64,000 nt of DNA, from contig NZ_VEEP01000008.1 in NCBI RefSeq assembly GCF_007678455.1, positions 207,413-271,412 on the forward strand, read 5' to 3'. Of the stretch, positions 1 through 8,877 are shown piece after piece. Source of the DNA: Cytobacillus oceanisediminis 2691 (GTDB taxonomy: Bacteria; Bacillota; Bacilli; Bacillales; Cytobacillaceae). Below the pieces are notes generated by a model. It saw nothing but the letters and a program-made list of their open reading frames with translations, was not told where the DNA came from and did no database searches. The position numbers and the translations under genes are program-made. The stretch's first letter is position 1. Each line of letters begins with the position of its first letter.

Positions 1-1277
1 GCACCGACTGCCCCAGCCTTTTTGGCATTTTCAGCTTTGTCAACGAACGCTAAGTCACCACGGCTGATTAACGCGATTTTTCCAGTAAGGTCCTTGCCAT
101 TAAAGTCTTCTGGGTAGGCTTTTCCCACAAACACAAACTCGTATTCATCATCATTCAATGCAAGTAATTCTTTATCTGATGGGAAACCCATAACTTTAGC
201 TGTCGGGTAATCCGCGCCCTCAGATGTGGAGATTGAAGCTTTATATTGATTGTAAGGCAATTGTGTCGCCCCTACAGAAATTGCCTCACGGGAGGTACCA
301 GGGGATCCAACTGTCCAGTTATTAGGACCAGAGTTTCCGTTGGAAGTGACTGCTACTACACCTTCAGCCATTGCCCAATCCAGCGCAATGGAAGTCGCCC
401 AGTCAGGGTTATTCAGTGAGTTTCCAAGAGACAGGTTCATGACGTCTGCACCATCTTGAACAGCCATTTCAATCCCTGCCACTACATCTTCTGTTGTACC
501 GCCTTCCGCACCAAGAACTCGATAGCCCAATAATTTCGCATCTGGAGCAACCCCCTTTATCGCACCATTCGCCGCTACTGTACCTGATACGTGAGTTCCG
601 TGATATTGGCCCGCACCTTCCATTGGGTCATTATCATCGTCAACGAAATCATGCCCTTTGTACTCACCAAATGCATGCGCAAGATCAGGATGAGTGTAAT
701 CAACACCCGTATCGATGACTGCTACCGTCACACCCTCACCTGTGTACCCGGCATCCCACGCTTCGTTCGCACCAATAAATGGAGCGCTGTTCATCATGTT
801 CGGACTGAATTCCTCCGCGGAAACTTTCTCTGCAGAGATGACTTCAGCAGTGTAATGAATATTCGGATAGACCGCCTTGACGCCAGGAAGCGCCATCAAT
901 TTAATAATTTCATTCGCTGGAAGCTTTGCTGAGAATCCTGAAAATACATAATCGTATTCCCTATTCACTTCCGCCCCTTTCACCGAGTTCTTAAGTGCTC
1001 CAATAACTTTGTTTCTTTCAGTTTTCAGGCTCGCCTTCGTTTGCTTCTTTCCTTTATGCTTCGCTTCAACAATCGATTCTGCTTTCAGTTCAACAATGAC
1101 TGATGTCGGCCGTTTGGAGGAAAGTTCTATATCCCCGAACAATTCCGCTAACGGCAATTCAGTCAATTTCGCCCTGGAAGCTGTTCCTTCATTTGCCGCT
1201 GCTCCAAAACCAAATGTTGATAAAATTAAAACAAATGCTACTACCGTGAGTAAAAACCTTGGGAAATACCTCTTCAT
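1..1277 (-). CDS. vpr: Secreted S8 subtilisin-like serine protease, Vpr type (3' part off window)
   Basis: This is the N-terminal ~425 residues of an extracellular subtilase; the rest runs off position 1. The start is the ATG at 1277-1275, read as MKRYFPRFLL, which opens a signal peptide ending near the GFGAAAN segment. An inhibitor-I9-type propeptide follows (about residues 45-150, with the SGFSAKL segment). The peptidase domain then shows the catalytic Asp in AVIDTGVDYTHPDL (about D189) and the catalytic His in YHGTHVSG (about H229). The sequence ends inside a PA-like insertion (GKIALISRGDLAFVDKA), so the catalytic Ser is outside the window and activity cannot be judged. The I9-S8-PA order fits Vpr better than AprE. 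It likely degrades extracellular protein. Confidence 0.9.
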   Translation of the reverse strand, partial: MKRYFPRFLLTVVAFVLILSTFGFGAAANEGTASRAKLTELPLAELFGDIELSSKRPTSVIVELKAESIVEAKHKGKKQTKASLKTERNKVIGALKNSVKGAEVNREYDYVFSGFSAKLPANEIIKLMALPGVKAVYPNIHYTAEVISAEKVSAEEFSPNMMNSAPFIGANEAWDAGYTGEGVTVAVIDTGVDYTHPDLAHAFGEYKGHDFVDDDNDPMEGAGQYHGTHVSGTVAANGAIKGVAPDAKLLGYRVLGAEGGTTEDVVAGIEMAVQDGADVMNLSLGNSLNNPDWATSIALDWAMAEGVVAVTSNGNSGPNNWTVGSPGTSREAISVGATQLPYNQYKASISTSEGADYPTAKVMGFPSDKELLALNDDEYEFVFVGKAYPEDFNGKDLTGKIALISRGDLAFVDKAENAKKAGAVG

Positions 1278-1690
1278 TCCTAAGCGTCATCCTCTCAATT
1301 TTGAATAATATAAAACCTCACTCCTTTGTCTTAAAATTTGGCACCTCCTTCAGTAAAAAGAGTGAGTAAGTATCTATAAATCCCCTACCTATTACTAATT
1401 AACTAATCTCTCAAATTTCCCTTCAATTAGTTATCTAAAAATTCCGACTAATCTCGCCGAATTATTGAACACAAATGTCCAAAATAGTTGGTTAATAGAC
1501 AAAACGAGCTTTTTTTATTAAAGATTCATCAAAGTCCGATTCTTCAACTAGCATTACTTTTCTGGACACTCTTTCCAATTTCACTATTGTCTGTTTCAGT
1601 TAACAGGTGTAGTTTATAATTAAGTGCATTTTCTTCATTCTTATAGGGGTTATAAGAAAAACAATTTCACAAAAAGAGGCGGTACATAAA
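1278..1690. other. Intergenic region between divergent vpr-like and DAACS genes
   Basis: This is 413 bp of AT-rich sequence between two divergently transcribed genes, so it must hold both promoters. I could not pick convincing -35/-10 pairs. A strong Shine-Dalgarno-like AGGAGGTG on the minus strand near 1341-1350 is followed by only a very short open frame. In B. subtilis the region upstream of vpr is, as I recall, a DnaA-box cluster; I see no good TTATCCACA match here. Confidence 0.4.
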
Positions 1691-2917
1691 GTGAATCTAT
1701 GGAATTCATACAAAAATTCATCATTTATTTTAAAAATGACCATCGGCTTTGTTCTGGGGATATTAGCTGGTGTTCTGCTGGGGGCTGATGCGGAGTTCTT
1801 GAAGCCATTTGGCACGCTGTTGATCAAGCTTCTTAGTCTTATTGCTACTCCAGTAGTGTTCTTGACGGTTGTGCTGGCAGTCAATCAAATGAACCCTGCA
1901 CAGCTTGGCAGGACCGGAGGTAAATTGATCCTGTATTATGGGGCAACAACTGCTGCGGCTGTGTTGATTGGTCTGGGTCTTGCGTTATGGATCAATCCCG
2001 GGGAATCCTTGACACTCCCGAATACGACCGTAGAGAAACCTGCGACACCATCCATTTCTGATGTCATTTTCAGCATCGTCCCTGATAATTTCTTTTCAGC
2101 TTTCACAACCGGGAACTTGATGGCGATTCTGTTTCTGGCGATCATCATCGGCTTCACGATTTCAGGAATGAGGTTTTCCGGTGAGGAGAAAACCCAGCAA
2201 TACGGGGTACAGCTGCAAACTTTCCTTGAGGCAGCCAATGAGCTGTTCTTCAGGATTTTAAAGGGAATCCTACTTTACGCACCGATCGGTATTTTTGCCA
2301 TCAGCGCATCCACTTTTGGCACACAAGGGTGGGATACATTAACGTCACTACTGGAATTTACAGCGGTTTTTTATATTGGAATCATCATCCTCTGGGTTTT
2401 CGTGTACAGCGGGACTCTTAAACTGTTCAAGATCCCGGTCAGGAGCTTTTTCGCGAACACGAAGGATGCATATACAACGGCTTTCTTTACTTCGAGCAGC
2501 ATCGCTTCCCTTCCAGTAGCCATCGAAAGTGCGAAAAAGGCTGGAATTTCCGAGAAGATGGTGAACTTCAGTTTGCCGCTTGGCGCTGTGTTCAACTCTG
2601 ATGGCGGAGCACTAAGAATGGGTGCATCGATTGTTTTTGCCGCCAATGTCACTGGTGCCAATTTCTCGCTGGTTGATTTCGTTACCATCATTCTTGTTGG
2701 TACATTGCTTTCCATCGGAACAGCAGGCATTCCTGCAGCAGGGCTTGTCACCCTGTCAGTGGTACTGACGATGTTCGACCTGCCGCTTGAAGTCGTCGCA
2801 CTGATCGCTGGCGTCGATGCGATCATCGGCATGGCCGGGACGGCTTCCAATGTCGTCGGGGACGTCGTAGGAGCCGCTGTAGTTGACCAATCTGAAAAGA
2901 AAGCAGAATTAGCTTGA
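1691..2917 (+). CDS. Dicarboxylate/amino acid:cation symporter family (DAACS) protein with altered substrate site
   Basis: This is a 408-residue multispanning membrane protein of the DAACS/GltP family. It starts at GTG 1691, after the ribosome-binding site AGAGGCGG. Family marks are the serine-rich re-entrant loop FTSSSIASLPV (about 271-281), the TM7 motif region NSDGGALRMG (302-311, normally NMDGT) and the TM8 segment VDAIIGMAGTASNVVGD (375-391). The sodium-site residues equivalent to GltPh N401 and D405 are kept (N387, D391). The positions equivalent to GltPh D394 and R397, which hold the amino group and side-chain carboxylate of aspartate, are both glycine (G380, G383), and T314 is glycine (G306). 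Cation coupling therefore looks intact while glutamate or dicarboxylate specificity is unlikely. The real substrate is unknown. Confidence 0.88.
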   Translation: MNLWNSYKNSSFILKMTIGFVLGILAGVLLGADAEFLKPFGTLLIKLLSLIATPVVFLTVVLAVNQMNPAQLGRTGGKLILYYGATTAAAVLIGLGLALWINPGESLTLPNTTVEKPATPSISDVIFSIVPDNFFSAFTTGNLMAILFLAIIIGFTISGMRFSGEEKTQQYGVQLQTFLEAANELFFRILKGILLYAPIGIFAISASTFGTQGWDTLTSLLEFTAVFYIGIIILWVFVYSGTLKLFKIPVRSFFANTKDAYTTAFFTSSSIASLPVAIESAKKAGISEKMVNFSLPLGAVFNSDGGALRMGASIVFAANVTGANFSLVDFVTIILVGTLLSIGTAGIPAAGLVTLSVVLTMFDLPLEVVALIAGVDAIIGMAGTASNVVGDVVGAAVVDQSEKKAELA

Positions 2918-2941
2918 TACTAGCAAGAATCATAACAAGTA

Positions 2942-2973
2942 GAAAACCGCATCTGGAATAAGGTGCGGTTTTC
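2942..2973. terminator. Bidirectional terminator between DAACS gene and reductase gene
   Basis: A 10-bp inverted repeat, GAAAACCGCA and TGCGGTTTTC with a 12-nt loop, carries A/T tracts on both sides. It lies between convergent genes and can serve both. Confidence 0.8.
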
Positions 2974-2979
2974 TAGTTT

Positions 2980-3939
2980 CTATAAATCTAATACTAAATG
3001 CCCTTCCCCCCGGGAAACAAAGCATAGAATCGACTGATTTGTACGTTGTTGTTCTTCAGTGAGGAAGGAATCGAAATGGGCGACTTCCCCCTCTGCTACT
3101 TTCACTTCGCATGTCCCACAGCCGCCAACCTTGCAGGAAAAAGGCAGATTGATTCCATTTTCACGGATCACATCCAGCAATGAACGATCCTTTGGAATTT
3201 CCAGCTGCATTCCGCTATTTTGCAGAGTCACGGTAAATGGCCTGGCTTCTCTATTCTCGGGTGGAGCAAATCGCTCGAAATGAATATTGAAAGAAGGATA
3301 TCCATAGCTTTTTGCCGTTTCGGTGAATTCTTCAATCATGTTTTCAGGCCCGCAAAAATATACATGGGTCCCAATCCGGTGATCTTGAAGAGAAGCTGGA
3401 GATAATCTATTAGAATTCTCATCCTCTGAAAAATAAAAATAGCATTCCTCTGGATAACGTTCCCTTAACGTATTGTAAAAAGCGCATTGTTCCTTTGTTT
3501 TCGCTCCATAATGCAGCTCGAAAGATTGGTTCTTTTCGGCGAGTTCAGCCATCATTGATAAAAAAGGCGTGATCCCAATGCCGGCTGCATAAAAAACATG
3601 GTGTTTAGCTTGAAAACTCATTGGAAAATGGTTTTTAGGATAGCTGATCTTAACAATATCCCCTTCAATGACACTATGATGCCAGTAAGCGGAGCCGCCA
3701 TTTGAAGGCTCGGCCAGACGTACGGCGATCTCCATGACACCTGGCTCTGAAAGGTTAAAAACTGAATAATGTCTTTCCATTATGCCTGAAGGCTGCGGCA
3801 AATAAGTGATTATATGGGAGCCGCCGCCAAAGAGCGGGAGCTTGACGCCGTTCACTGCTTCCAGGGTGAACCTTTTAATGGTTTCCGTTTCCATTTTTAT
3901 AGATTTCACTCGTACTTGTATTGTATTGCCCTGCTGCAA
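2980..3939 (-). CDS. PDR/VanB-type FMN and 2Fe-2S oxidoreductase, probable reductase of the N-demethylase
   Basis: The 319-residue protein has the phthalate dioxygenase reductase layout: an FMN-binding beta-barrel with RHYSVFNLSEP (about 75-86), an NAD-binding domain with FYAAGIGITPFLSMMAEL (about 113-130) and FCGPENMIEEF, and a C-terminal plant-type ferredoxin domain. The iron-sulfur cysteines are visible as SCKVGGCGTCEV plus a distal SILCFVSR cysteine. It moves electrons from NAD(P)H to a partner oxygenase. It lies 16 bp downstream of the DmmA-like gene and is co-oriented with the heme demethylase gene, so that complex is its most likely partner. In the family such reductases also serve aromatic demethylases, but no Rieske oxygenase gene is nearby. 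Confidence 0.88.
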   Translation of the reverse strand: MQQGNTIQVRVKSIKMETETIKRFTLEAVNGVKLPLFGGGSHIITYLPQPSGIMERHYSVFNLSEPGVMEIAVRLAEPSNGGSAYWHHSVIEGDIVKISYPKNHFPMSFQAKHHVFYAAGIGITPFLSMMAELAEKNQSFELHYGAKTKEQCAFYNTLRERYPEECYFYFSEDENSNRLSPASLQDHRIGTHVYFCGPENMIEEFTETAKSYGYPSFNIHFERFAPPENREARPFTVTLQNSGMQLEIPKDRSLLDVIRENGINLPFSCKVGGCGTCEVKVAEGEVAHFDSFLTEEQQRTNQSILCFVSRGEGHLVLDL

Positions 3940-3955
3940 TCTCAGTCCCCCTGTC

Positions 3956-4411
3956 TCATTTGATCGTTACATATCCCAAGTAAGCATCCAAACGGCGGGA
4001 ATAATGATCCGAAACCTCGAGTTCCTGCCCACAGAACCTGCATATGACAATCTGGTTTTCCCAGGCTTCATTCTCGCCATGACAAGTACAGCATATTAAC
4101 TTTTTCGATAAAAAAACCTTTGTTGCAGTCTGTATTTCCTGTTCGGAAAAACCTGTTTCAAATGCCAGCTCCTTTACCATTTTCACAAATTCCGCCGAAC
4201 CGGATATGTATAGGTAGGTCCCCATTTTTTGCGTGCAGAACCAGGTTTTCAGCATGGGTTCCTGTCCCTCAGCGAAAATATGAAAATCAAAAGGGATTTT
4301 TTCAGACAATGCCTGTTGTAAAAGGTCGTAAAAATCCCCGGCACCCCCCGAATCCGTACAAAACAAGAATTTTCTTTTCCCACTCACTATTTTAAAGCTG
4401 CTTTCACTCAT
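3956..4411 (-). CDS. DmmA-like small subunit of dimethylamine monooxygenase / N-demethylase
   Basis: This 151-residue soluble protein resembles the DmmA family. The C-terminal part carries four cysteines in two pairs, CCTCHGE and CRFCGQ (about 107-130), like a zinc ribbon, followed by a conserved DHYSRRLDAYLGYV tail. The ATG overlaps the stop of the upstream heme-protein gene by four bases (ATGA), so the two are translationally coupled. Its role in the complex is inferred from family and gene neighbours; I see no catalytic motif of its own. Confidence 0.72.
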   Translation of the reverse strand: MSESSFKIVSGKRKFLFCTDSGGAGDFYDLLQQALSEKIPFDFHIFAEGQEPMLKTWFCTQKMGTYLYISGSAEFVKMVKELAFETGFSEQEIQTATKVFLSKKLICCTCHGENEAWENQIVICRFCGQELEVSDHYSRRLDAYLGYVTIK

Positions 4412-5358
4412 CTCTTTTTCAGTTCCACCTCCAGATATTCAAGGACCGAGTTCCGGTACAAGGAAATACCTTTATATTCTGCGATGAATTCAGGAAGTTC
4501 CTTCAAGATTGCCGAAAATTGCTTTAGCCATGGGGTATGCTGGATGAGTGATTCAAGGGGCAGCATATGTGTATGGATGGTAAATAAAATCCCATTGCTT
4601 TTTGGCAGCCGGAAAAGTTTCTGTACTTCTACCCGCAAGTGGACCAGTTCACCTGCATTTTCTTTTGTCACATTTTTTCGGGCCTTGCCCCATTCAGCGA
4701 ATGTTTCAAGCGAGGTATCCAGCCGGTCCCCTGCCATAAGTGACCAATTTTTCCTCCACCATGGACTGCCTGCCTCGATTCTCATTAAAAACTGGAGAAT
4801 GCGCTCATCAAGTGATCCATACTTGAACCCGGGAATTGTCGTATGGATTTCTTTGAACGACATTCCAGCATCAAAATACAACGACCAATTGGCTGGAAAG
4901 CAGAGCTGACCTGCATCCAGAAATAAATCCCCGTCCCGCTGCATCATCAGGATCAAATCTTCCTGCACATGCCGGCCGACAAAATCCAGCGGTTCAACGT
5001 CCAGTGTTGCCTGATTTCCAAATATGAAGGAATGATTCTCACCTGTTAACTGGTTAGTGAAAATCCAATGGTCATTGTTTGCAACAAGCTGGTAGTTCTC
5101 AGGATAGAAACTGGCCAGCTGGTGCAGGATTAAATCCAACACTTCCCACTGGGCATCCAATGTATGTGGCATGGAGTGGTAACAGCGTTTGGGGTGATTT
5201 ATCAGCAATTCTCTCTTCAGCTTGATGTCCTCTAAATAAGATTTTGTCACTTCGATGGCAATTGGTGGATTTAATGGTACCGCATTGTTAGAATATCTAT
5301 ATACATCCTGTTCACCAAAAGGATAAGGAAAAGGGTCCTTATTCTCAATAGAGACCAT
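4408..5358 (-). CDS. Heme-dependent oxidative N-demethylase family protein (DUF3445)
   Basis: This 316-residue protein fits the DUF3445 family, the heme-PAS catalytic subunit of secondary-amine oxidative demethylases such as dimethylamine monooxygenase. Supporting segments are the N-terminal RCYHSMPHT stretch, the CFPANWSLYFDAGMSFKEIHT core and the C-terminal FTIHTHMLPLESL segment rich in His. It is first in a three-gene operon (heme subunit, DmmA-like, PDR reductase) with a near-perfect ribosome-binding site AAAGGAGG. The likely reaction removes a methyl group as formaldehyde from a secondary amine using O2 and NAD(P)H. The THF-binding aminomethyltransferase-like subunit known from some homologous complexes is not in this operon. 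The heme ligand cannot be assigned with certainty by eye. Confidence 0.78.
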   Translation of the reverse strand: MVSIENKDPFPYPFGEQDVYRYSNNAVPLNPPIAIEVTKSYLEDIKLKRELLINHPKRCYHSMPHTLDAQWEVLDLILHQLASFYPENYQLVANNDHWIFTNQLTGENHSFIFGNQATLDVEPLDFVGRHVQEDLILMMQRDGDLFLDAGQLCFPANWSLYFDAGMSFKEIHTTIPGFKYGSLDERILQFLMRIEAGSPWWRKNWSLMAGDRLDTSLETFAEWGKARKNVTKENAGELVHLRVEVQKLFRLPKSNGILFTIHTHMLPLESLIQHTPWLKQFSAILKELPEFIAEYKGISLYRNSVLEYLEVELKKR

Positions 5359-5524
5359 CTAATTCCTCCTTTTCAGAATTTTTCATCTACTTATTACTAT
5401 ACAGAAGTTCAATGAGGAATTCATTACACAAGGAAAAGTTGGACAAACTAATCTAGTGCAATGCTGTATAAATCTATCTTTTTTTTGAAATAATTATTAA
5501 GAACTAAAAACCGGTGTTTATCAC

Positions 5525-5578
5525 TTGACACTTAATAAGTTTTATATAATAATCGTTACTGTATTAGAATTATTCTAG
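5525..5578 (+). promoter_or_regulatory. ahpC promoter with PerR-like operator
   Basis: A SigA-type promoter reads TTGACA (5525-5530), a 17-bp spacer and AATAAT (5548-5553). Just downstream, overlapping the expected start site, is the near-palindrome TTAGAATTATTCTAG (5564-5578). It matches the PerR box TTATAATnATTATAA at most positions. Repression by PerR, relieved by peroxide, is inferred from that match and from the gene controlled. Confidence 0.68.
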
Positions 5579-5656
5579 TTTACCGAATAGTTAACTGAAT
5601 TCATTCAGGAAAACTATTTCAAAAATAATTCAACCATTTTAAGGAGGAAATTAATC

Positions 5657-6220
5657 ATGGCATTAATCGGTACTCAAGTTTTACCATTCACAGCAAACGC
5701 ATTCCACAACGGAGAATTCATCACTGTTTCTGAAGAAAACTTCAAAGGCAAGTGGAGCGTAGTTGTATTCTACCCAGCAGACTTCACATTCGTATGCCCT
5801 ACAGAGCTTGAAGACATGCAAAACGAATATGCTACATTAAAAGAAATGGGAGCAGAAGTATATTCTGTATCAACTGATACACACTTCACTCACAAAGCAT
5901 GGCACGACCACTCTGAAGCAATCAGCAAAATCGAGTACATCATGATTGGCGATCCATCTCAAAGACTTACTCGCAACTTCGATGTATTGAATGAAGAAGA
6001 TGGTCTTGCAGAGCGCGGAACTTTCATCATCGATCCAGACGGCGTTATCCAGACTGTTGAAATCAACGCAGGCGGAATCGGCCGTGACGCTAGCCAGGTA
6101 GTTAACAAGCTGAAAGCAGCACAATATGTACGCAACAACCCAGGCGAAGTTTGCCCTGCTAAATGGAAAGAAGGCGGCGAAACTCTTAAGCCAAGCCTTG
6201 ATCTTGTAGGAAAGATTTAA
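5657..6220 (+). CDS. ahpC: Alkyl hydroperoxide reductase subunit C (peroxiredoxin)
   Basis: The 187-residue typical 2-Cys peroxiredoxin has its peroxidatic cysteine in [10 protein letters not shown] (C47) and its resolving cysteine in [11 protein letters not shown] (C166). Length and sequence are standard for AhpC. It reduces hydrogen peroxide and organic peroxides in the cytosol and is recycled by AhpF, whose gene starts 13 bp downstream. AAGGAGGAAA sits 8 bp before the ATG. A PerR-like operator upstream suggests peroxide induction. Confidence 0.98.
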   Translation: MALIGTQVLPFTANAFHNGEFITVSEENFKGKWSVVVFYPADFTFVCPTELEDMQNEYATLKEMGAEVYSVSTDTHFTHKAWHDHSEAISKIEYIMIGDPSQRLTRNFDVLNEEDGLAERGTFIIDPDGVIQTVEINAGGIGRDASQVVNKLKAAQYVRNNPGEVCPAKWKEGGETLKPSLDLVGKI

Positions 6221-6233
6221 GGGGAACACTCCC

Positions 6234-7763
6234 ATGTTATTAGATGCAGAAATTAAGGCACAATTAGCCCAATATCTTCAAATGATGGAGGGCGATGTGC
6301 TGCTTAAAGTTAGCGCAGGATCGGATGATGTATCACGAGACATGCTGGCTTTAGTCGATGAATTGGCAACAATGTCATCCCATATTAAAGTGGAGCATGC
6401 CGAATTAAATAGAACACCTAGCTTTAGTGTCAACCGTGTCGGTGAAGACACTGGAGTGACTTTTGCGGGCATTCCTTTAGGACATGAATTCACTTCATTA
6501 GTCCTTGCCCTGCTCCAGGTCAGCGGCAGAGCGCCAAAAGTTGATCAGAAAGTCATTGACCAAATTAAAGCGATCAAGGACGAATATCGTTTTGAGACAT
6601 ATGTCAGCCTTAGCTGCCACAATTGCCCTGATGTAGTACAAGCCTTGAACGTGATGAGCACTTTGAATCCTGGCATTTCACATACCATGATTGATGGTGC
6701 AGCGTACAAGGAAGAAGTTGAAAGCAAGGATATCATGGCCGTACCAACGGTATTCCTGAATGGCGAGCCATTCGGAAGCGGACGTATGTCCCTTGAGGAG
6801 ATTCTTGCAAAATTGGGTTCTGGTCCAGATGCTTCCGAATTGGCGGACAAAGATCCTTATGATGTCCTTGTTGTTGGCGGCGGACCAGCTGGTTCAAGTG
6901 CAGCCATCTATGCAGCGCGAAAAGGCATCCGTACAGGGATCGTTGCTGAGCGCTTCGGTGGCCAGGTAATGGATACTTTAGGCATCGAGAACTTCATCAG
7001 TGTCAAGCACACTGAAGGCCCTAAGCTTGTTGCCAGCCTTGAAGAGCATGTGAAAGAGTATGGCGTCGATATCATGAACCTTCAGCGTGCCACACGCCTG
7101 GAGAAAAAAGACCTTATCGAGCTGGAACTTGAAAATGGTGCAGTCCTGAAGAGTAAAACTGTCATCATTTCGACTGGTGCCCGCTGGCGCAATGTCAACG
7201 TACCAGGAGAAGCTGAATTCAAGAACAAAGGCGTTGCCTACTGCCCTCACTGTGATGGACCATTGTTCGAAGGAAAAGATGTAGCTGTCATCGGCGGAGG
7301 AAACTCTGGCGTTGAAGCAGCAATCGACCTTGCAGGTATCGTAAAGCATGTAACAGTGATCGAGTTCAATCCTGAACTCAAAGCTGATGCTGTTCTACAA
7401 GATCGCCTGCACAGCCTTCCAAACGTCACAGTAGTGACAAACGCACAAACAAGCGAAATTACCGGAACTGACAAAGTGAACGGTATTACGTACATTGACC
7501 GTGCATCAGGCGAAGAACACCATGTTGAATTACAAGGGGTATTCGTACAAATCGGTCTCGTACCAAACACAGAATGGCTCGGTGACACGCTTGAACGCAC
7601 TCGCTTCGGTGAGATTGTCGTAGACAAGCAAGGTGCCACAGACCTGCCTGGCGTTTTCGCTGCTGGCGATTGCACGGACAGTGCATACAAACAAATCATC
7701 ATTTCAATGGGATCAGGTGCAACCGCAGCATTAGGTGCGTTTGATTACTTGATTCGTAACTAA
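6234..7763 (+). CDS. ahpF: Alkyl hydroperoxide reductase subunit F
   Basis: The 509-residue flavoprotein recycles AhpC with NADH. The N-terminal ~200 residues form the tandem thioredoxin-like domain with active-site CHNC (C128, C131). A linker leads to the thioredoxin-reductase-like part, with the FAD motif [16 protein letters not shown] (about 211-226), the redox pair CPHC (C337, C340), the NADH motif [12 protein letters not shown] and the closing FAD motif GVFAAGDC. It is co-transcribed with ahpC. A terminator follows directly. Confidence 0.98.
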   Translation: MLLDAEIKAQLAQYLQMMEGDVLLKVSAGSDDVSRDMLALVDELATMSSHIKVEHAELNRTPSFSVNRVGEDTGVTFAGIPLGHEFTSLVLALLQVSGRAPKVDQKVIDQIKAIKDEYRFETYVSLSCHNCPDVVQALNVMSTLNPGISHTMIDGAAYKEEVESKDIMAVPTVFLNGEPFGSGRMSLEEILAKLGSGPDASELADKDPYDVLVVGGGPAGSSAAIYAARKGIRTGIVAERFGGQVMDTLGIENFISVKHTEGPKLVASLEEHVKEYGVDIMNLQRATRLEKKDLIELELENGAVLKSKTVIISTGARWRNVNVPGEAEFKNKGVAYCPHCDGPLFEGKDVAVIGGGNSGVEAAIDLAGIVKHVTVIEFNPELKADAVLQDRLHSLPNVTVVTNAQTSEITGTDKVNGITYIDRASGEEHHVELQGVFVQIGLVPNTEWLGDTLERTRFGEIVVDKQGATDLPGVFAAGDCTDSAYKQIIISMGSGATAALGAFDYLIRN

Positions 7764-7767
7764 TAGG

Positions 7768-7814
7768 AAGCCGCTTTACTGCCTGGATTGATGGCAGTGG
7801 AGCGGTTTTTTTGT
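7768..7814 (+). terminator. Rho-independent terminator of ahpCF
   Basis: The stem AGCCGCTTTACTGCC pairs with GGCAGTGGAGCGGT (one internal mismatch) and is followed by a run of T. Confidence 0.85.
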
Positions 7815-7828
7815 GGGCTGACAGGTTT

Positions 7829-8760
7829 TCTTGACAGCTTTACGCTCGCCACCCGCAAACCTGTCTAAATACCGAGGGTTTCTTGACAACTTTACGCTCG
7901 CCACCTGCAAACCTGTCTAAATAACGAGGGTTTCTTGACAACTTTACGCTCTTCACCCACAAACCTGTCAAAATAACGACCGTTTCTTGACAGCTTTACT
8001 CTCTTCACCCACAAACCTGTCAAAATAACGACGCTTTCTTGACAACTTTACTCTCTACACCTGCAAACCTGTCAAAATAACGAGGGTTTCTTGACAACTT
8101 TACGATCTTCACCCGCAAACCTGTCAAAATAACGAGGGTTTCTTGACAACTTTACGATCTTCACCCGCAAACCTGTCAAAATAACGACGCTTTCTTGACA
8201 ACTATCCGCTCATCACCCGCAAACCTGTCAAAATAACGAGGGTTTCTTGACAACTTTACTCTCTACACCTGCAAACCTGTCAAAATAACGAGGGTTTCTT
8301 GACAACTTTACTCTCTTCACCCGCAAACCTGGCAAAATAACGAGGGTTTCTTGACAACTTTACGCTCGCCACCCGCAAACCTGTCAAAATAACGACGGAT
8401 TCTTGACAGCTTTCCGCTCATCAACTGCAAACCTGTCAAAATAACGAGGGTTTCTTGACAACTTTACGATCTTCACCCGCAAACCTGTCAAAATAACGAC
8501 CGTTTCTTGACAGCTTTCCGCTCATCAACTGCAAACCTGTCAAAATAACGAGGGTTTCTTGACAACTTTACTCTCTTCACCCGCAAACCTGTCAAAATAA
8601 CGACCGTTTCTTGACAGCTTTACTCTCTTCACCCGCAAACCTGTCAAGATAACGACGGATTCTTGACAGCTTTCCGCTCATCAACTGCAAACCTGTCAAG
8701 ATAACGACGCTTTCTTGACAACTTTCCGCCCATCACCCACAAACCTGTCAAAATAACGAA
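7829..8760. repeat. Tandem array of 18 units of 52 bp, each with an imperfect hairpin
   Basis: TTGACA recurs every 52 bp from 7831 to 8715, giving 18 units. Each unit runs TTGACA(a/g)CTTT, a ~19-nt variable centre ending CAC(C)CGC or similar, AAACCTGTCAA, then AATAACGA with a variable 4-5-nt junction. The arms TTGACA..TTT and AAA..TGTCAA can pair, so every unit can form a stem-loop. Units differ mainly in the loop (GCTCTTCACC, GATCTTCACC, CGCTCATCAA) and at the junction (GAGGG, GACCG, GACGC, GACGG). A partial arm GACAGGTTT precedes the array at 7820. It sits between the convergent ahpF and mqo genes. I see no coding frame or flanking transposase. Confidence 0.95.
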
Positions 8761-8816
8761 CGCATATCCCAATTATCCCCCCTCCCAGGCAAATGCCTGA
8801 TTAATTTCTAACCAAC

Positions 8817-8853
8817 AAAAAAACCTCCAATCCCACCCTGGATTGAAGGTTTT
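8817..8853 (-). terminator. Terminator of mqo
   Basis: AAAACCTCCAATCC and GGATTGAAGGTTTT form a long stem with a short CACCCT loop; on the minus strand it ends in a T run. Confidence 0.85.
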
Positions 8854-8877
8854 GATTTATTATCCATTTAAAATAAA

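Noticed and set aside
2371..2850. 159-codon minus-strand frame in the DAACS gene
   Set aside because: Antisense shadow of a well-supported transporter; composition reflects the GC-rich third positions of the real gene.
3001..3020. CCCCCCGGGAAACA near the end of the reductase gene as a Noc-binding site
   Set aside because: Only one half resembles the Noc consensus; the other half lacks ATTTC.
7831..8720. Repeated TTGACA in the array as a set of -35 promoter boxes
   Set aside because: No TATAAT-like sequence lies 16-18 bp downstream in the units.
7829..8760. 52-bp array as a CRISPR locus
   Set aside because: There are no unique spacers: the whole 52-bp unit is conserved, loops come in few types, and no cas gene is nearby. 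The same holds for the 53-bp array at 35926-36855.
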